Origin: Linnemannia hyalina
Taxonomy: Eukaryota > Mortierellomycota > Mortierellomycetes > Mortierellales > Mortierellaceae
Length of the DNA stretch: 64,000 nucleotides
Assembly (NCBI GenBank): GCA_019671135.1
Contig: JAHRHY010000010.1
Span: forward strand, 1,426,001-1,490,000
Direction: 5' to 3'
Shown: piece after piece, positions 57,855-64,000 of the stretch
How the letters are laid out: each line of letters starts with the position of its first letter
Position numbering within the stretch: the first letter of the stretch is position 1
Notes under the pieces: generated by a model
What the model was told of the DNA's origin: nothing
What the model saw: the letters and a program-made list of their open reading frames with translations, nothing else
Database searches by the model: none
Made by a program: the position numbers and the translations under genes

Positions 57855-58628
57855 CTAACAAACTCTCCAACAGCCGCTCGTCAGCAGTACTCCAGGGCAC
57901 GTTCCATCCCCATGTGTGGCTAGCGAGGCGCCACACGGGCAGAAACCATCGCGGGCGATGTAACCGTATCCTTGACTCCAGTCACCTTGGGGACCTGTGT
58001 ACTTGGATGTCTTGTTCTTGGCAGAGATACCCTGCGTCTGCTCCCACGTGATCGTCGCGGAGCACCGTGGTTTCCAGATCAGCTCGGAGGCCTGCGCCTC
58101 CAGGTAGCCAACAAACTTGTGAAAGACCGTCTTGGCGATGGACATTGGGGTCCGGAAGACCGCGGACCATTCAGTCAACATGCTCATGGTTGTGATGCCG
58201 CGGAGGAGATCCGACACGTTCCACATCGGGTTCTCATATCGGGTTCTCATATCGGTCGGGAGCAGGACTACCGCTGTGCACGGCTCGAGCTCCGCCGATG
58301 GAGGAAAATCCTCGTACATGATCCGCATTCGAAGGGGGGCCGCCAGTGTATGGGTACTGGCCTCGGTACCTGAAGACCCCTGTCCACCGCGCGTTTGTAT
58401 TCCTGCTTCCTGGCTGCGTTGTAGCTGTTTGTCGCCTGCACACCCCACTCATCAATCTTGCCCATGGCCTCCTTCCAGATCTCAGTGGTGGTCTCAGCTG
58501 CCAAGGGACAATTCCAGACATGTTCGTTATCCTCCTTCTCGAGCTCGCATCGTCGGCATACGCATGTTGGGTACAGGTTGGGTTTGCGAGCCTGCGAGCC
58601 TGCCCGAGGCCGGTGCTCGCCAGCAAGG
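57855..58628 (-). pseudogene. Non-LTR (LINE) retrotransposon 3' fragment
   Basis: Minus strand: a zinc-ribbon-like stretch after reverse transcriptase, CVCRRCELEKEDNEHVWNCP, then EIWKEAMGKIDEWGVQ and VPIHWRPPFECG. A frameshift near 58320 leads to YENPMWNVSDLLRGITTMSM and GYIARDGFCPCGA. C-x2-C...H-x3-C ends of this type close many LINE polyproteins. The fragment is truncated on its coding-5' side at a 20-nt poly(A) (58629-58648, T on plus), which itself looks like the tail of another insertion in the same orientation. RT catalytic motifs are absent. Confidence 0.6.
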
Positions 58629-59861
58629 CTTTTTTTTTTTTTTTTTTTTAGGTGGACAAATGTCGGACATGAAATATATTGCAACTATTCAAAAATAGCT
58701 GGGGAAATAATGCATTTATGGGGGACTCAAGCAACTCTTGCAGGAGGTACCACGCAGTCTCAATTAGACTGGTAAATAAGTGGAGGAAGAGGAAGAGGAA
58801 GTGATCTCAACTAGATCACGCTCAGGGACGACGGGGGAAAGAATGCGGATCTTCGGCGCAAGAAAGGGACAACGGGCTCGAGTATCTCAACCTAGAATGG
58901 TGTAATTGACAGTGGGGGGAAGACCTTTATTCAGTGGCTGTTCGGACAACGAGAACAGTGGTTAACAGGGGAGGGGAGGAGGAACTTACCTAGAAGGGTA
59001 TGATTGACAGTGGGGGGAAGATACTGTTCAATCATCCATTCTAGGCGTCCTTTTATACTATCTGACTAGACTACTACTTGTGGGGGCACTGAATAAAAGA
59101 GAATAGAATGAAGACGTAAAAAAGAGATGGCCCGGGGGAGCTACTACTAACTGGTGTAAGGGTTACGACTTGATGAACAACGAAAGAAAGTAGGAAGGGG
59201 CCATCAACAACAGAGGAAGGGCCTTTGACGAAGAGGGTCTTTGTCAAAGGGATAAACAACATAAAAGAAAAGAAGAGAAATGAATAAAGGTGACTCGGGG
59301 CGATGGCTTCTTGTGTCACTGGGTGTTGAGAGCGAGCGGGGCGACGATAGTTGTAGTCAACAAAGGAAAAAGGTGTAGACGGAAGTATGAAAGAGGTAGG
59401 AGTCGCGTTTGCGGTTAGAAAGGCGAGTGCAAACAACGAGAGCAAAAAGAGTGGAAAAGGAGAAAAAGGGAAAGTGGTGAATAAAGGGGTGGCAATTCAC
59501 GACACATGAAAGAATCGCTGGCCTAGGGGTGGGTAAGCACCACCTTGGGTATGATCCAGCGATAGACTCATAGTGAGCTCAAAGGGGGTACTGCCTGGCC
59601 TGCACCGACTAACTGTGGATACTCAGCGCCAGGGACCTTCCTATCAACCGTAGCTAACCGGACGCCACCTGCCAGATCCCGGGTGAGGGGATGCAGGGGA
59701 CTAGGCGTCTGGGAAGCGGAGGCAAAGTACAGCAAGTGGAAGATGTTTAATAAAGTATGATAATCTAGATACCAAGGATAATCGATCAAGAGAAGAATGG
59801 GTGGGGAACGTACCTGGGAAGCGGAGGTAAAGTACAGCAAGTGGAAGATACGCTTGCTCCG
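58629..59861. repeat. Repeat-rich DNA with two direct-repeat pairs
   Basis: Not recognised. A ~32-bp motif (CTAGAAtGGTgTaATTGACA then GTGGGGGGAAGA) occurs at 58892-58923 and 58990-59021. A 36-bp motif (CTGGGAAGCGGAGGcAAAGT then ACAGCAAGTGGAAGAT) occurs at 59709-59744 and 59814-59849 with one difference. Base texture and absence of genes suggest an old transposon or solo LTR, but no TG...CA ends were established. Confidence 0.45.
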
Positions 59862-59911
59862 TCCCAGGCGGACTTTTTTTTTTTTTTGTTTCGTACAATC
59901 CCAGGCGGACT
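59862..59911 (-). mobile_element. Minimal poly(A) retroinsertion with 13-bp target duplication
   Basis: TCCCAGGCGGACT occurs at 59862-59874 and 59899-59911. Between them are 24 nt that read, on the minus strand, TTGTACGAAAC followed by A13. A poly(A)-ended insert inside a 13-bp direct duplication is the mark of target-primed reverse transcription, here with almost all of the element lost. Confidence 0.65.
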
Positions 59912-60017
59912 AATATACTGCTCGGACTACGTCACCGCTTCCCTTGATCGCTGCTGCTGCTCTGGTTGGTGGTGCCAGATCAAAAGTAGATCGTTTCTGA
60001 CAATAAAACAGCAAAAT

Positions 60018-60089
60018 GCCCGCTTAGCTCATTGGTAGAGCGTCTGCCTAGTAAGCAGAAGGTAGCAGGTTCGATCCCTGCAGTGGGCA
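60018..60089 (+). tRNA. tRNA-Thr (anticodon AGT)
   Basis: 72 nt, intronless. Acceptor GCCCGCT pairs with AGTGGGC (one G-U), discriminator A. D arm GCTC...GAGC, anticodon stem TCTGC/GCAGA around CTAGTAA (anticodon AGT, reading ACU and, as inosine, ACC), T arm GCAGG-TTCGATC-CCTGC. A and B boxes are intact. The first T-run of four or more downstream starts at about 60127. Confidence 0.93.
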
Positions 60090-61288
60090 CTTTCTCATTC
60101 GTCCCTGGTTCTTTAGGTCCCAGGAGTTTCTTTTTTTCGCATTTTTGTCAATCATGTCTATTGGAATGAAGTTATTCTGACATCTAGTGTCATATTATCT
60201 TATTCCTGTCCGTTGTCCATTCTCGTGTCCTTGTCCTTCTACTTTTAATCGGGGACACGCGCCTTACTCACGTTATATTTCCTTTTTTCTTTATTTGCTA
60301 CCCAAAATCCTTCGACAGATCATAGCATCGTCTGTCCTCGAAGACTTGAGTGATTTCACTTTCTCTTCCCCTGTTTCTGTTACTTGTGGACGCGCTCCTG
60401 CTTCTCTCGACCTTGAAACTCGCTTCCATCAATTTCAATGCCACCCTGGTGCATGCTCGTCTGGCTGGAGGGGGGGGGGGTTTCTGTGCTGATGATGCGC
60501 CCGTCTTCCTTCGATTCTTTCTCTCTCCTTCTGATCGTATCCCTTGCAATGTTTTCTTCGCCATCGCTTTTTCCTCAAACACAGATCTCGCTCCTCCCCT
60601 TACACACAGTCTTCAAATAATACCGAGAGAGGGCGATGGTACTAGAAGAGCGTTGCCTCATCCCCCCCTCCTTTGCATAGTGCGTAGTGTCCATAAAGTT
60701 ACGAATAGCCAGCCCCTTGAGTTTGACAATTCCGCGTAGTGCCTTTGTAAGGCGCAGGCATAGGCAATTCAAATAGAGTTGATAGGCAATAAAACGTGCT
60801 AGACATTCTTTCAGGGGCAATAACATGTTCCGAGCGAAGGTATGTATGCGAGCACGACATCCTTGCTGGTGTTTCTGGAGAAAGGAGGAGAGGGGGGAGT
60901 ATTTCTTCGTCACTATATGCAACATGCAAACATGCGATATGCGGTGTGCAACCATGTAACGGTTGATTCCAGTGCCCACAGGTCCGAGCACGAGCGCACA
61001 AAAAATGTTACCGAAGGGCAACAAAGTAAAATTTGATGGGCGTAAAAAGACGAAAGACCCAAAGAATGGAAAGAACAGGGGCGAGAAAAAGAAAGAAGGG
61101 GAGAACTAGCACGAATAATGCATTTCGTGGGTGGAACAAAAACAACAGCAACATAACACTACGGGGAACTAACAGAAGGTCATGTTTGACATTTCCCAAG
61201 GGAGCCACCCGCTTTTCTTTGAAGAACAAACATCAATCGTCGAAAAGAGAAACAAATTGCTTCAGGAATTTTTTTTATTTTAAATTGT
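60090..61288. other. Intergenic region
   Basis: No coding signature. A G-tract at about 60470-60480 and low-complexity sequence only. Confidence 0.4.
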
Positions 61289-62341
61289 CTACTCGACTAC
61301 ATGGCTGTAGGCGCTGGTTTGGTGAGGAGGTTTGGACGACAGTTGCATGCGATGATAGTCTTCTACGTAGGACTCGATTGAGACCGAGATGTGGGACTCC
61401 AAGGGGTCGACAGAGTTGTCCATCCCCTGCATCGCATACTGCTGGTTGCCGTTGCCATTGTTTCCACCGTGAGGATGAACACCACAGGCTGGCCCCCTCG
61501 AGTTTCCACCACCGTGATATCTATCAGATCGAGACCGCCCCGTCCTGGATGTCACCCAATGGATGACGATCGCGTTGAGCGTGACATCGAGGGTACAGGA
61601 CGCCATACAGTACAATCCACGCTGGTTGCCTTCAAAGTACACTAGACTCGCAACATTGGCACTGGAGAGGATGAGAGCAAAGACAGAACCAATAAACGTT
61701 CTCCGGGCAACATCCCTCAACCGCGACTTTGTGGGGCCCTGAAGCATCGACGTCGAGGACAACAGGGCGCGGACAAAGAGAGCCGTCAACCAACTGCAGA
61801 TAAAAGTGTCGTAGAGAATCAATGGGATCGAGGCCGCAGCCTTGAGGCCGATCATGCAATGTCCGTCATCTGATTGGATCTCGGCAACGCGGAAATACAC
61901 CGCAAGGACAAAGATGCCTAGGTACGGGGAGATCAGCGCTAGGTTAAACTTGTACATCCGACTGTTCCAGCGGGTGACACCGAGGGCCGTCACAACATAG
62001 ACGCGTTCAGTCAAGAACAAGTAGATGACAACCTTAGAGGACGCGTAGAGGACAATGCAGACAAGGATAGAGAGTGTACAGGAGGTCTGGTTCCTGTTGT
62101 TGGTCTGGACCAGCATTGCGGCAACGACAGAGAAGAGCCAAGAGAGGAAGTAGAGCATGATGACGAGCCCTCGGGCATAGTTGATGCTGCCTATCCGGGT
62201 CCCTGCGGTCTTGCGCCCAAAGAGGAGGGACATGACGGAGATGCAGAGGAGGGAGATGAAGAGGGAGGCGATTTCGACTTTCTCTGGTTGGTAGATGTTC
62301 TTGTCGTCGTCAAAGTGCGTCGTCGGAGGTAGTGGATCCAT
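61289..62341 (-). CDS. Seven-transmembrane protein of unknown function
   Basis: Intronless, 350 aa. Hydrophobic segments at about 22-41, 57-78, 87-110, 133-150, 168-192, 215-234 and 242-263. An N-glycosylation site (NQT) sits in the loop after TM2, and TM3 ends in FLTERVYVVTALG, a position and charge pattern recalling the DRY region of rhodopsin-like receptors, though DRY itself is absent. A basic intracellular loop precedes TM6 (TKSRLRDVARRT). The C-terminal ~85 residues are hydrophilic (Gly/Asn/His-rich, then ISVSIESYVEDYHRM). A GPCR-like sensor is possible but not shown. Confidence 0.8.
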   Translation of the reverse strand: MDPLPPTTHFDDDKNIYQPEKVEIASLFISLLCISVMSLLFGRKTAGTRIGSINYARGLVIMLYFLSWLFSVVAAMLVQTNNRNQTSCTLSILVCIVLYASSKVVIYLFLTERVYVVTALGVTRWNSRMYKFNLALISPYLGIFVLAVYFRVAEIQSDDGHCMIGLKAAASIPLILYDTFICSWLTALFVRALLSSTSMLQGPTKSRLRDVARRTFIGSVFALILSSANVASLVYFEGNQRGLYCMASCTLDVTLNAIVIHWVTSRTGRSRSDRYHGGGNSRGPACGVHPHGGNNGNGNQQYAMQGMDNSVDPLESHISVSIESYVEDYHRMQLSSKPPHQTSAYSHVVE

Positions 62342-64000
62342 TTTGGTTCTGTGAAGGCTTGTGTGCGGAGAGGAATATCGAGTGGTGTTGTTGCTGGCGA
62401 AGACGGCGATGAGTTGAGAAGGAGGAAGAGGAGGGAAATGGGAGCTTGTTTGTGGGAACTCCTGAAAAAAAAAATATGAAAAGCCGTTGGGAGTTGTATG
62501 CAGAAGGAGAGTGAGAGGCGGTCAGGAGGAAGGATTGCAGTGTTGAATGAGAGTTGTCCTGGTGAAAGTGATGACCGAGAGAAGGATGGATGGAGAGAAG
62601 GAGAGAGGAATGCAAAGTTGGATGAGATAATGTACAGGCGAGAGTGAATGAGCGAGTTGATGAGGGGGAGTGGAGATCAAAAAAGATAAAAGACAAGAGA
62701 AACGAAACGACGGAAAAGAGGATGAAGACGAAGGTACAAGGAAAGAAAAGATACAAAAACAGGGGAGGGGGGGGGGGACAAGATGACGAAGACAAGGGTG
62801 GGCGCTAGTGTAGGTTGCGGAGTAGAATAGAAGTAAGAGGTGCGGGGGTACCTCAGCCAGTTCGCAATAATAAGTCAAGAGCCCTTTTCGTTTTATTATT
62901 CTTTTCTTTTCTTAAGAACAAAACATAACTAGGACAGCAAACAACAGATGGGTTGGACATTGTTGACAATTGCTTGCTTGCTGAAAGCGAAAGAGATTGA
63001 TCGAAGTACAGAGAAGACGAAACATTTTTCTCAACCCTTTCCTTCTTCCTCGACACCTCACCTCGCATTGACGAGAGGAGCAACCCCCTTTCCTAATGCA
63101 CAGGTCGATCAAAACATAAACAAAAACCCCAAACAGGGGAGCGTAAGGCGAGGATTGTAGAGGATTGCACCAATATTTTGCTGTCGATCGAAGGGCTGAA
63201 AAAAGAAGGGGGTTGAAGTTGTGTAGTTGGAGTGAAGGCCAAGGTGGGGTGGGGTAGGGGTTGAACAAGGGTTACAAAAGAGTGTCGGGCCTTTGGTGTG
63301 GTCACACACACGCATTAAAGCGCATTGCAACGATTCCCTGGTTTTTTATCACTCGATTTCCCCCTGAACGCCCAATGCCACGATACCACGATTAGAGAGT
63401 ATAAAGGAACCAGTTTGTACATGTGCTGGTTTGTAGACGGAGGATTAAGCTGGTTCGTTGTCGACTGTTGTGCCTAACGTGACAACGACACGAAAGAGGA
63501 TGATAGGGGGTATTCAACTAAGTCTACTAGAAACAGTGAGAATTGGACGCTGACAGATGGAGGAGGGGCAGACACGCGGGTGGAGAGAGGACGGAGAACA
63601 ACCCCAGCCTCTATCAACGCACTTTTATCAAAACAATAACCACGCCAGCGTGTTCCTTTTAGGTTCTGTTTAGCATTCATTTTTTTTCATTTTTTTCATT
63701 TGTATGAAAAGAAAAAACCAAAAGCAAGAGCATTCGCATCCATGTTGAATAGATTCTCCGCCCCGAGACCAACAAGGTGCTAAAGATACATGTCGTTTCT
63801 ATCAGTTCATATCAGTCCTTCTCCGTCTCATCCACTGACCAAAATGGATGCCCCATGTCACAGCTCCTGCTCTGACTTTCATTTCAAAAACCTTAGGACA
63901 CCCCATGCATGCAAACATGCGCAATCGATACAAACAATGGAGAAAGAGAGCTTGTCCATCTCACCAAAAAAAGGGCACGCAGTCTGTATCCTTCTCCATG
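62342..64000. other. Upstream region of the 7TM gene
   Basis: From 62342 to about 62800 the minus strand is pyrimidine-rich, the promoter texture of this genome, including a G-tract (plus) at about 62763-62778. The remainder to 64000 shows no coding exon I can support. Confidence 0.4.

Overview
The window is nuclear DNA of a filamentous early-diverging fungus, most likely a member of the Mortierellaceae. The genes carry spliceosomal introns (GT...AG, mostly about 75-650 nt), the coding exons have C/G-rich third positions, promoters are long pyrimidine tracts, and the gene families (half-size ABCA transporter, ADAM protease, ceramide glucosyltransferase, TRAP-alpha) fit such a fungus. The genus is an inference from general resemblance, not from a search.

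Layout from left to right. 3' end of signal peptidase subunit SPC1 (+); NOP9 ribosome-biogenesis protein (-); a 7.35-kb Mutator-like (MULE) transposable element at 4272-11617 with about 2-kb terminal inverted repeats, a perfect 9-bp target duplication and a decayed cargo gene; a damaged-looking unrecognised gene (+); TRAP-alpha/SSR1 (-); importin-5/Kap121 (+); a Kre9-like single-pass cell-surface protein with a polyQ tail (-); WDR53-like WD40 protein (+); ceramide glucosyltransferase (+); methylenetetrahydrofolate reductase (+); half-size ABCA transporter (+); ADAM metalloprotease (-); a 5-kb gene-poor stretch with a family of very small secreted-peptide genes and relics; a four-TM fungal membrane protein (+); a SWIM/MULE transposase-derived gene (+); a degraded LINE fragment and repeat-rich DNA; a tRNA-Thr(AGT); and a seven-TM protein (-).

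The cellular genes are unrelated housekeeping or membrane functions, as expected in a eukaryote; there are no operons. A loose theme is the secretory pathway and cell surface: SPC1, TRAP-alpha, glucosylceramide synthase, ADAM, the Kre9-like protein and the 7TM protein.

The main discovery candidates are (i) the MULE with nearly identical 2-kb arms, a decayed passenger ORF whose best-preserved motif (ILGIDLGQ) suggests a Fanzor/TnpB-like RuvC protein, and an array of four degenerate ~110-bp repeats in each arm, each carrying its own sequence-distinct hairpin; (ii) the short secreted-peptide family around 48-51 kb with a relic at 20 kb; and (iii) a short stem-loop plus AATAAA module found at the 3' side of several of these genes. 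Exon boundaries were placed by eye from splice motifs and reading-frame continuity; in every complete multi-exon model the exon lengths sum to a multiple of three.
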